A stretch of 64,000 nucleotides of DNA from Patescibacteria group bacterium (GTDB lineage Bacteria > Patescibacteriota > Patescibacteriia > 2-12-FULL-60-25), in assembly GCA_029210915.1 (NCBI GenBank), contig JARGGJ010000003.1, positions 25,171 to 89,170 of the forward strand, in the 5' to 3' direction. Position numbers and translations under genes: made by a program. The notes under the pieces are model-generated. The model did not search any database and was not told the DNA's origin. It saw only the letters and a list, made by a program, of their open reading frames with translations. Below, piece after piece: positions 43,451 to 50,801 of this stretch. How positions within the stretch are numbered: position 1 is the first letter of the stretch; every line of letters starts with the position of its first letter.

Positions 43451-43511
43451 AATAACAAATAGCAAATGGCAAGAGTCACTTTAGCTTCTCTTGCCATTTG
43501 CTATTGTTATT
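43451..43511. repeat. Long inverted repeat
   Basis: AATAACAAATAGCAAATGGC (43451-43470) continuing AAGAG pairs with CTCTTGCCATTTGCTATTG to 43511: 24 bp with one bulged base and a 12-base loop. A half copy lies at about 37812-37840. Flanked by no T-run. Confidence 0.8.
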
Positions 43512-43697
43512 TGCGTTTGTTTTACGATAAACATCTACAAGTATTGACAAAACCATTCCCCGATAAACGCTGGTCGTGCTAGGATTAAAATAATTATATA
43601 GGGACGCATCGTAACGTCCTAACGTCTTAAAGTAATTTTCAAAAGTTACTTCGTTATGACGTTATGACTTTATAACGTTCCACTTAATCACTTTTAT

Positions 43698-44453
43698 ATG
43701 AAAAATTTTCTATTAGGCTTTTGCCTCATTACCCTGCTCGGAATTCCCGCTTTTAGCGCGCAAGCGCTGTTACCGCCAAAAATACCCCAACCCATTGATA
43801 CATCAAAGGTAATTTTTGCGCCGGAAATCACACCCGTTTTAGAGCCAATCGCTGAGCCGGAAATCGTAATCCCTTACGTACCCATCAAAGTCCCCGATCT
43901 CGTAATTCCACCTGAACTTTTACAAGGTCCATCAATCACAGATATAACAATGGCAACCAACGATAACAGCGCTTTAGTTGAATGGAAAACCAACAAACCG
44001 GCAACCAGCAAAGTTGAATATGGCCTTACATCAACCTATACAAAATCTTTAGAAGATAAAGAGCTAAAAACCGAACACGCAATGGCAATCCCGGCGAACG
44101 AGGGCGAGCTTCACATTCGTATAAGCTCTAATGATTCTCTTAATCGCCACTCCGAAACTCAAGATATCACAGTTATTATTCCGGAAGCACAAGAGCCAAC
44201 TGTAAACGAAGATCAAACCGAAACAATAACAGACGATGCGAATGATGCAATAATCGCCGAGGAAACAGCCGCAACAACAATTCAGGATGATGGCACAACT
44301 GACATTAAACCCATTTTGGAAATCAATGGTGTAGAGGCACCAAAAAAACAAGAGGGAGGCCTTACCGCAACTAACGCAATCCTTGGCGGTCTTGCTCTGT
44401 TGCTCGCAGGTGTACTTATTGGAGTACTGGTTAAAACAAGCAAAAAAGAATAG
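43698..44453 (+). CDS. Exported Fn3-like protein with C-terminal membrane anchor
   Basis: 251 residues. A signal peptide (residues 1-22, LLGFCLITLLGIPAFSAQA), a Pro/Ile-rich linker, a fibronectin-III-like beta domain at about 80-160 (NDNSALVEWKTNKPATSKVEYG), a Thr/Glu/Asp-rich stalk, and a final membrane segment (AILGGLALLLAGVLIGVLV) ending KTSKKE. The layout suggests a cell-surface protein anchored in the membrane. Preceded by CGTTATGACGTTATGAC repeats. No Shine-Dalgarno. Confidence 0.82.
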   Translation: MKNFLLGFCLITLLGIPAFSAQALLPPKIPQPIDTSKVIFAPEITPVLEPIAEPEIVIPYVPIKVPDLVIPPELLQGPSITDITMATNDNSALVEWKTNKPATSKVEYGLTSTYTKSLEDKELKTEHAMAIPANEGELHIRISSNDSLNRHSETQDITVIIPEAQEPTVNEDQTETITDDANDAIIAEETAATTIQDDGTTDIKPILEINGVEAPKKQEGGLTATNAILGGLALLLAGVLIGVLVKTSKKE

Positions 44454-44556
44454 CCGCTCGCTTTCGCTCGCAAAATAATAAATAATAAATAATAAAGACA
44501 AAACCAATCATCTTGCTTTGTTATTATTATTTGTAATTTAAATGAATCGCTTAGTT

Positions 44557-44612
44557 ATTTAGTTCCGCTGTAAGCGACAGCAAGGGCGAATACGAGATTC
44601 GCACCCTACAAT
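44557..44612. repeat. 52-bp repeat, copy 2
   Basis: Second copy of the repeat at 42447, between TTATTATTTATTATT word runs, immediately upstream of rnhB. Confidence 0.7.
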
Positions 44613-44649
44613 CTTTATTATTTATTATTTATTATTTATTATTTAATAT

Positions 44650-45369
44650 ATGAAGTTCCCCGGCATCCGTAAAGCGCGCCGCTCGCCTCTTTTGGATGAG
44701 TACCGTTTTATTGGGGTGGACGAAGCCGGGCGCGGACCTGTGATTGGCCCTATGGTGATTGCCATTTGCGCTCTTACTGCCCGCGACAAACGGTGGTGCG
44801 CCAAACATGGTGTTACAGACAGTAAGATGGTTACTCCAAAAAGAAGAGATCTCCTGGCAGCCGCACTCCGTGATAGATGTTGGTATAAAGTCGCTATTAT
44901 AGAACCTCCGGAAATAGATGAAGCTGTAACCAACAGAAGCATCACTCTAAATGGCCTGGAAATTAAACATATGGCGCAACTTATAAAAGATTATCAAACG
45001 GAGTTCCCCGGCTCTCCGGCAGAAATAATGCTCGACGCACCGGTTCGCAGTTTAAACAAATTCCGACGTTTGCTTAGTCACCTCTCGGGTTGGGAGAATA
45101 TAGACACACTCAAAGCCGAAAACAAGGCCGATTCCCACCACCGCCATGTTGGCGCCGCCAGTATCATCGCCAAATCCATCCGCGATTCTCATATCCGCAA
45201 AGTCATCTACGAACTGGGGTACAACATAGGCAGTGGTTACTCCAGCGATAAACTGGCAAGAAATTATGTAGCACAAGCTAAGCCCGGCGATCCTCACATA
45301 CGCTGGAGCTGGGCAACTTGTAAAAACTTAAGAATCGAACAAAACGAATCAACAAAATCCTTATTATAA
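44650..45369 (+). CDS. rnhB: Ribonuclease HII
   Basis: Removes RNA from RNA-DNA hybrids and single ribonucleotides from DNA. 239 residues. The catalytic GVDEAGRGPVIGPMV (Asp and Glu) is at about residues 23-37, DSKMVTPKRR follows, IMLDAPV supplies a further Asp and KADSHHRHVGAASIIAKSIRD the last. The strong terminator at 45368 merges into the tRNA-linked repeat array. Confidence 0.96.
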   Translation: MKFPGIRKARRSPLLDEYRFIGVDEAGRGPVIGPMVIAICALTARDKRWCAKHGVTDSKMVTPKRRDLLAAALRDRCWYKVAIIEPPEIDEAVTNRSITLNGLEIKHMAQLIKDYQTEFPGSPAEIMLDAPVRSLNKFRRLLSHLSGWENIDTLKAENKADSHHRHVGAASIIAKSIRDSHIRKVIYELGYNIGSGYSSDKLARNYVAQAKPGDPHIRWSWATCKNLRIEQNESTKSLL

Positions 45370-45397
45370 AAATTGCATCATCAGATGCAATTTTTTT
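45368..45397 (+). terminator. rnhB terminator
   Basis: AAATTGCATC, ATCA, GATGCAATTT followed by TTTT. Confidence 0.85.
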
Positions 45398-45769
45398 GCC
45401 CCACTTCGCTAACCCACTACGCTAAAGCTCCGCGGGTCAAGAAGCTACGAGGGGCAAGTAAAAAGCCGCCCATTATTCTAAGCGATTTTTGGAGGGGCTG
45501 TGCCACGTGAAGCCGATACTAAAGATTCTTTGCCCCGTAAATCTGATATCCATCAGATCAACGTTCATTCATAATCACGGCAGTGCCGCGTGGTGACGAA
45601 GTCATTATACGCGGGGCACGTAAAAAGCCGCCTATTTATCTAAGCGGCTTTTGGAGTGGCTGTGCCACGTGAAATCGCGTACTTTAAGAAGCTTGCCCCG
45701 TAAAAATCCGCAAGCGGATCACGGGGCACATAAAAAATCGCCTAATTTAACTTATAGCGATTTTTTACG
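45398..45769 (-). repeat. tRNA-linked modular palindromic repeats after tRNA-Ile-TAT
   Basis: Reading the minus strand from the tRNA: CGTAAAAAATCGC hairpin, GTGCCCCGTGATCCGC palindrome, CACGTGGCAC junction, AAAAGCCGC hairpin, the 87-bp unit 45531-45617 (exact reverse complement of 40264-40350), CACGTGGC again, another hairpin, and finally a 58-bp GCCCC...GGGGC element (45398-45455) repeated at 60547-60604. Confidence 0.85.
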
Positions 45770-45844
45770 TGGTGGGCGCGGCAGGGATTGAACCTGCGAC
45801 CAAGCGTGTATAAGACGCCTGCTCTACCACTGAGCTACGCGCCC
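45770..45844 (-). tRNA. tRNA-Ile (TAT)
   Basis: Acceptor GGGCGCG/CGCGCCC, D-arm GCTCAGTGGTAGAGC, anticodon stem GGCGT/ACGCT with loop CTTATAC gives anticodon TAT (reads AUA), T-arm GCAGG-TTCAATC-CCTGC, CCA encoded. Most bacteria read AUA with a CAT tRNA modified to lysidine. Confidence 0.92.
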
Positions 45845-46091
45845 TCGGGTAAATTCGTTGATAACTATACCTGTATGCAACAAAACCGACAAGCCCTTGA
45901 CACAAACCCCTGTTTATGATACGGTCTGCTATTTTTCTAAATCGAGTATTTTCCGCTTAATTAAAGTTTTTTTACTCTTATCGAAGCTGTTATATCTTTA
46001 ATATACAACCCTCATAATCATGATAATCCTATCCGAGATCAAGAGCTAAGTCGAGTAGTAAATCATGTTAAAAAAAGAGAGCCTGACTGGC
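45845..46091. other. Spacer, nothing recognised
   Basis: AT-rich sequence between tRNA-Ile-TAT and the small gene at 46092; TTGACA at about 45898 may belong to an unidentified promoter on the plus strand (TTGACACAAACCCCTG... TATGAT). Confidence 0.4.
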
Positions 46092-46346
46092 TCAAAAAGT
46101 ATCGGAACTCGCTCCGCGGAGAGCACCGGCACAATCCCCCTCCGGATTTTGGCTCCCATATCTTTCATGTATGATTTTTGCCGCTTTATCGACTGTATCG
46201 CGGTCACTTTCTGCAAGTTTTTCATAAACATGACTACTGTTAAATGTACGAAACCTTCTTGCCGTTTCCAGGCTTAAGTGTCCGGAGAGAATCCTGAGAG
46301 CGTAGGTAATGAGTCGACCGGCCGCCTCTTCTTGCATGCTCTGCAT
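46092..46346 (-). CDS. Small orphan protein, unknown function
   Basis: 84 residues, MQSMQEEAAGRLITYALRIL at the start, mainly helical, with KAAKIIHERYG near the end. Not recognised. GGGAGG lies seven bases before ATG, and a good promoter (46376-46404) precedes it, so expression is likely. Confidence 0.65.
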   Translation of the reverse strand: MQSMQEEAAGRLITYALRILSGHLSLETARRFRTFNSSHVYEKLAESDRDTVDKAAKIIHERYGSQNPEGDCAGALRGASSDTF

Positions 46347-46375
46347 GAGCCACCTCCCTTTCCTGATAAGGCAAC

Positions 46376-46404
46376 ACAGTACTCTAAAACTGATTAACCG
46401 TCAA
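46376..46404 (-). promoter_or_regulatory. Promoter of the 84-residue orphan
   Basis: Minus-strand TTGACG (46399-46404), 17-base spacer, TACTGT (46376-46381). Confidence 0.6.
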
Positions 46405-46563
46405 TATGAAGTGCGCGTTAATAACGTTCGTAACGTTTATAACGTTAATAACGAGTTAAGCGGTCTCTAAGTCACCGACATAGTATCTAGCATCTAGCAG
46501 TTCAACTGGCTTAGATTCTCAGATTCCAGATTCTCAAATTCTTATGTTTCCAAGTTCCAAAGG
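46405..46563. repeat. Repeat words between two divergent orphan genes
   Basis: AACGTTCGTAACGTTTATAACGTTAATAACG, TAGTATCTAGCATCTAGCAG and AGATTCTCAGATTCC words, all of which recur in other spacers. Confidence 0.65.
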
Positions 46564-46592
46564 TTGACATTAATCTAAATATTTGATAACTT
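46564..46592 (+). promoter_or_regulatory. Promoter of the 69-residue orphan
   Basis: TTGACA (46564-46569), 17-base spacer, TAACTT (46587-46592). Confidence 0.6.
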
Positions 46593-46656
46593 GCAGATTA
46601 TCGTAACTTACTTCTTCTCTTTAGGTTTTGGGGCTTGCAACCAACGGAGATAAGTC

Positions 46657-46866
46657 ATGCCGCGAGTCGACCGAGATATCAATGGGAAATCAACCCAACG
46701 TGTTTCTCAACACGAGATCCTTCGAGCAACTACACGAGATCATGTCAGCAAAACAAAAAAACCGGCAGATGTTCAATCGGACATGAACTGGGACAATTCA
46801 GGGGCGCATTCCGGGCCACTCTCGGTCAAGCTCGGCGACATCGTCATGAAGAGCGCCTCGCGTTAA
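46657..46866 (+). CDS. Small orphan protein, unknown function
   Basis: 69 residues, MPRVDRDINGKSTQRVSQHE; polar and probably disordered, with LSVKLGDIVMKSASR at the end. Supported by promoter, Shine-Dalgarno ACGGAG and terminator, the same unit design as the other orphans. The overlapping frame 46635-46928 lacks start signals. Not recognised. Confidence 0.62.
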   Translation: MPRVDRDINGKSTQRVSQHEILRATTRDHVSKTKKPADVQSDMNWDNSGAHSGPLSVKLGDIVMKSASR

Positions 46867-46895
46867 CAAACCGCGAGCAAACACCCTATTCCCCC

Positions 46896-46921
46896 GCTCT
46901 CTCCTTGAGAGCTTTTTCTTT
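46896..46921 (+). terminator. Terminator after the 69-residue orphan
   Basis: GCTCTC, TCCTT, GAGAGC followed by TTTTTCTTTT. Confidence 0.8.
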
Positions 46922-47002
46922 TCTGTAATTTAAGTTAAGCTATAACCAATGTAATAATCAATAACCAAATCACAATCACTAATTGGTTATTATAAAATAT
47001 CT

Positions 47003-47983
47003 ATGATACACAAATTCACAGTACCGGAGGAACAGCCAAAAACACGCTTGGATGTTTTTTTAAGTGAACAATTGCCCGAGCTCACCAGAAGCGCCATTGC
47101 AAATAAGCTCAAAAACGAAGCCGGCTTAGTCAACAAAAAACCGGCAGCCGTACACACTTTTATTAAACCTGGCGATAGCATCACCTTCAACTCCGACCAA
47201 CCCAAAAAAGCCAGCAAAACAAAACAAATGTCTCATACGGGTAAAGTGGAACGAGCCACTTGGGATCTAAAAAAAATGATAGTTGAAGAAACCGATGATT
47301 TTATTGTAATCAACAAACCATCAGGCTTAATAGTTCATCCTGATGCCAATTACACTGATGGAACTTTAGTGGATCTTTTGGTGGAATATTGCCCCTCTAT
47401 CGCCAAAATCGGTGAAGACCCATCACGCCCGGGAATCGTCCATCGCATCGACAAAGATGTTAGCGGCTTGATGGTAATCGCCAAAAATCAAGATACGTTT
47501 GATATCTTAAAGCAACAATTCAAAGATAGAAAAACTCACAAAAAATACCTCGCGCTCGCCTACGGAACACTTCCTCAAAAAGAAGGTGAGATAAAATTCC
47601 GCATAGCGCGCTCCACATCTAAAGCCCGCATGGCCGCACGCCCCGAAAACGAAGAAAAAGGCAAAGCTGCCTGGACACACTATAAACTACTCGAGCAACT
47701 TAACGGAGCGTCTCTTGTTGAGCTCGAAATCGTATCCGGCCGCACCCACCAAATTCGCGCTCATCTAAACGCCTTAAAAAATCCTGTCATCGGAGATCCG
47801 CTTTATATACAAAAACAATACAAACAAATTCCCACAACCAGGCTTATGCTGCAAAGCACCGAACTCTCTTTCTTAGATCCAAAAACCCAAGAACGCCTAA
47901 CATTCAACATCCCAACCGCCCCCGCCTTTAACGAACTCATCAAAAAACTAAAAAAAGAATCACTCAAAAGTACTAAGTACTAG
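47003..47983 (+). CDS. RluA-family pseudouridine synthase
   Basis: 326 residues. An S4 RNA-binding domain (about 12-60, TRLDVFLSEQLPELTRSAI) precedes the catalytic domain; RPGIVHRIDKDVSGLMVIAK carries the catalytic Asp (usual form HRLDxxTSG). Other motifs are INKPSGLIVHP and SGRTHQIRAHL. By domain order it resembles RluD, which modifies helix 69 of 23S rRNA, but the target cannot be fixed. Followed by gmk and rplS. Confidence 0.93.
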   Translation: MIHKFTVPEEQPKTRLDVFLSEQLPELTRSAIANKLKNEAGLVNKKPAAVHTFIKPGDSITFNSDQPKKASKTKQMSHTGKVERATWDLKKMIVEETDDFIVINKPSGLIVHPDANYTDGTLVDLLVEYCPSIAKIGEDPSRPGIVHRIDKDVSGLMVIAKNQDTFDILKQQFKDRKTHKKYLALAYGTLPQKEGEIKFRIARSTSKARMAARPENEEKGKAAWTHYKLLEQLNGASLVELEIVSGRTHQIRAHLNALKNPVIGDPLYIQKQYKQIPTTRLMLQSTELSFLDPKTQERLTFNIPTAPAFNELIKKLKKESLKSTKY

Positions 47984-48033
47984 GTACTAGGTACTGCGAC
48001 TTTATTATTTATTATTTGTTATTTTATTAAAGT

Positions 48034-48618
48034 ATGTCCGCTCCTTTAATAATTTTAACCGGCCCATCCGCTGCCGGTAAAACCACAATAGCTAAAATGC
48101 TATTGCAAAAAAAATCTTTAAATCTAAAAAGATTTGTCACGTGTACCACACGCCCAAAACGCAAAGGTGAAGTTAATCACAAAGATTATCATTTTTTAAG
48201 CGAAGAAGATTTTAAAAAAGCAATCAAAAATAAAGAAATGATAGAGTGGTCTAAAGTTTACGGCAATTATTACGGCTCCAGAAAAAAAGACCTTCTAAAT
48301 AGTCTATCGGGCAAAAACCCCGTTTTGCTTATTGTGGACTCACAAGGTGTAAAAAAAATTAAAAAAATTATACCTACTTGCTGTGTAATCTTTATAGATA
48401 TTTCCAAAAAAACATTACTAAAACGCCTCAAAGAGCGTGCTTCCAACTCCAATGAAAATCAAACAAGAATCGATAAATATGAGGCGGAAAAAGAAGCTAT
48501 GACCTTGGCGGACAAGGTAATTAATAACAAAGATGGAGAACTATCTGAAACAATAAAAAACGTCGCGACCACTATTAATTTTGGTATTTTATTACAAAAA
48601 AAAGCCAAAAAGGCTTAA
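48034..48618 (+). CDS. gmk: Guanylate kinase
   Basis: Phosphorylates GMP to GDP. 194 residues. P-loop GPSAAGKTT at residues 8-16 and the GMP-binding TTRPKRKGEVNHKDYHFL at about 37-54 identify it. The lid region and C-terminal AEKEAMTLADKVINN follow. Lies 50 bases after rluA; no Shine-Dalgarno. Confidence 0.95.
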   Translation: MSAPLIILTGPSAAGKTTIAKMLLQKKSLNLKRFVTCTTRPKRKGEVNHKDYHFLSEEDFKKAIKNKEMIEWSKVYGNYYGSRKKDLLNSLSGKNPVLLIVDSQGVKKIKKIIPTCCVIFIDISKKTLLKRLKERASNSNENQTRIDKYEAEKEAMTLADKVINNKDGELSETIKNVATTINFGILLQKKAKKA

Positions 48619-48630
48619 ATAAGGGAAAAC

Positions 48631-48659
48631 TTGACACATAAGCCTGTTTTGGGTATTAT
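48631..48659 (+). promoter_or_regulatory. rplS promoter
   Basis: Perfect TTGACA (48631-48636), 17-base spacer, TATTAT (48654-48659). ATG follows 12 bases after, so the transcript is almost leaderless and the upstream in-frame TTG at 48660 cannot be the start. Confidence 0.75.
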
Positions 48660-48671
48660 TTGCGCACTTAT

Positions 48672-49160
48672 ATGGCTAGACAAATCAAAATGCAAATCGC
48701 CCCGGAAGACGTGCAATCAGGCATGTTAATTCGCGTACACCAAACAATCCGCGAAAAAAACCCGAAAGGCGAGGAAAAAGAGCGCATCCAGGTCTTCGAA
48801 GGCTTGGTAATTCAAGTTCATGGTAAAGGCGTTCACAAAACCATGACTGTCCGCAAAGTCAGCAATGGAGTAGGCGTAGAAAAAATCTTCCCACTACAAT
48901 TGCCGGCTATTGCCAAAATCGAACTGGTAAGCCAAAGCAAAGTGCGCCGTAAGGTCCTAAGTTTTGTCCGCAATACCAAAAAACGTTTAAAAGAAATTCC
49001 ACCAAACGTAAAAGCCTTTGAAGAAAAATCCGAGCAGGAACAAGAACCAACACAAGAAACACCAACCCCGGAAGAACCGTCAAACACCGAACCCCCAGCA
49101 GAACAAGCACCCGCAGAGGAAACCAAAGAAGAAGACAAGAAAGAAGAAAAAACCGCATAA
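48672..49160 (+). CDS. rplS: 50S ribosomal protein L19 (bL19) with acidic tail
   Basis: 162 residues from ATG at 48672. The L19 core occupies about 1-118 ([43 protein letters not shown]). L19 sits at the 30S-50S interface. The last 45 residues are Glu/Pro/Thr-rich and acidic, an unusual addition for a ribosomal protein. The terminator overlaps its stop codon. Confidence 0.94.
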   Translation: MARQIKMQIAPEDVQSGMLIRVHQTIREKNPKGEEKERIQVFEGLVIQVHGKGVHKTMTVRKVSNGVGVEKIFPLQLPAIAKIELVSQSKVRRKVLSFVRNTKKRLKEIPPNVKAFEEKSEQEQEPTQETPTPEEPSNTEPPAEQAPAEETKEEDKKEEKTA

Positions 49161-49170
49161 TGCGGTTTTT
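49148..49170 (+). terminator. rplS terminator overlapping the stop codon
   Basis: AAAAACCGCA, loop TAA (the stop codon), TGCGGTTTTT. Confidence 0.85.
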
Positions 49171-49445
49171 ATCTTTTATACGCTTTCTGATATCTGGTAT
49201 TTAGTATCTTGTATCTTGTATCTAGCACTTCTAACAGCTTAGATTCTCAGCTTCCAGGTTCTCAGATTCTTAATGTTCGTAGTTAGATCTTTGTTATTTA
49301 TTATTTATTATCTACGTTCATAACGTTTATAACGTTCTTAACGAGTTATGTAGTTAATAACTAAAAAGACCGAGCAATTCTCAGTCTTTGTTATTTATTA
49401 TTTGTGATTTGTTATTTAAGTCCCGTAGTTCGTTATTCGATTTCA
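49171..49445. repeat. Repeat-word spacer
   Basis: GATATCTGGTATTTAGTATC, AGATTCTCAGCTTCC, TTATTTATTATTTATTATC and AACGTTTATAACGTTCTTAACG words; no gene. Confidence 0.7.
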
Positions 49446-50312
49446 TCAAATAGATTTATCTTTCTCTATAGTTGAAAACTTATTGTAAATCGTATCGGGC
49501 ACAAAATCCAATCTATGCTCTATGGGCATACCAAATGTGTAATTCACGTAAAACGATTCATTTATATCGTCTACTTTTGCTGCCCATCCATCGCCGTACA
49601 AATCTTTAGCTAATTGCTCTGTTGGCACCCACCTCAGTTCACCATTTTGATAAACGGCATAAACTTTATTATCCGTCTGGAATTTAACCAATTTAGAGCC
49701 CGGGCGGTATGTTACATTCCCTCCGATTGGAATCTTCGTCATATCTTCGAGCGACAAAATATTCACATTCTCAAAGGTTGGATACCAAGTAAAATAAACT
49801 TTTTCATTAGGGAATACATAGCGCCTTCCATCTGATGCAAAATAATAAACCGCCGTGTCGCTATAAGTATTTGGGTCGCTATCGCTAGGGATCTTAATCA
49901 AGCTTCCGGCCGGCAACGGCAAGTTAAATCCATTTTCAAAAGTGATCGTCACTGAATTTGTTGAAGGATAATCCTCTGCAAGCAAAGCTGAAAAATTTGA
50001 TGTACCGTTCTTAAGTGACCTTACATAAAATTTTGCCTCGCCAAATGAATTACTGGTACCGATTTCAGGTGTAATTTGATCCATATTCCCGCGAGATGAA
50101 ATCAGTTTCACACTAACTCCCCCAACAGACACACGATTCACATTGCGAACTCTCACTGTCACGATCGCCTGATCTATTCCATCGGCCGTAACACTCTCCG
50201 AATCCGTTTTAATAAATGTACTCGTTGGATCAAAATCAATCGCCTCTGCGGCATAAGTTGGTATAATTAGCGCCATAAGCGCAAACAAAAATACAATATA
50301 ACGATTTTTCAT
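49446..50312 (-). CDS. Exported protein with Ig-like domain and surface-repeat domain
   Basis: 288 residues. Signal peptide at residues 1-22 (IVFLFALMALIIPTYAAEA), an Ig-like (Big/invasin type) domain at about 30-125 (ADGIDQAIVTVRVRNVNRVS), then a domain with VYYFASDGRRYVFPNEKVYF and LVKFQTDNKVYAVYQNGELR, a motif pattern I associate with Patescibacteria surface proteins. Probably extracellular. No Shine-Dalgarno. Confidence 0.82.
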   Translation of the reverse strand: MKNRYIVFLFALMALIIPTYAAEAIDFDPTSTFIKTDSESVTADGIDQAIVTVRVRNVNRVSVGGVSVKLISSRGNMDQITPEIGTSNSFGEAKFYVRSLKNGTSNFSALLAEDYPSTNSVTITFENGFNLPLPAGSLIKIPSDSDPNTYSDTAVYYFASDGRRYVFPNEKVYFTWYPTFENVNILSLEDMTKIPIGGNVTYRPGSKLVKFQTDNKVYAVYQNGELRWVPTEQLAKDLYGDGWAAKVDDINESFYVNYTFGMPIEHRLDFVPDTIYNKFSTIEKDKSI

Positions 50313-50801
50313 ATCCCAAACATTATACAGTAATAATCAATAACCAACAAAATCCCCGCCATCCGGCAGGATCCCTCACATCAGATAAATTTAATTAATC
50401 ATGCGAAACAATCATCAACCAAAAAATCACCAACACACTAACTGGAATATTGGTGATTCATTGCACAACCCCTCTAAATCTCCCCTTGTCATGGGAGACT
50501 TCAGAAAACAGTATTTATTTGGTTATTGATTGAAGTTTGGTAGATATTTGTATCTTGCCGAAGGCTATGAGCGAGATTTATCGAGTCGAATAGTATCTTG
50601 GTCAATAAAATTAGTTTGTAAAGTTAAAAGTTTATAAAGTTTATAAAACCCATCAACCCGGTAACTACTTTACAAACTTTACAAACTTTATGAACTGAAT
50701 TTATAGTTATTGATTATTTATTGGTTATTGGATCTTGGTTATTGGATATTGGAGCTTAGTTATTGATTATTTATTGATTATTGGATCTTGGTTATTGATT
50801 A
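50313..50801. repeat. Repeat-word spacer upstream of the exported protein
   Basis: No gene. AATAACCAACAAAATCC, TTGGTTATTGGATCTTGGTTATTGG words (50710-50800), AGTTTATAAAGTTTATAAAAC and TTTACAAACTTTACAAACTTTATG repeats; CCGCCATCCGGCAGG-like hairpin word near 50356. Confidence 0.7.
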
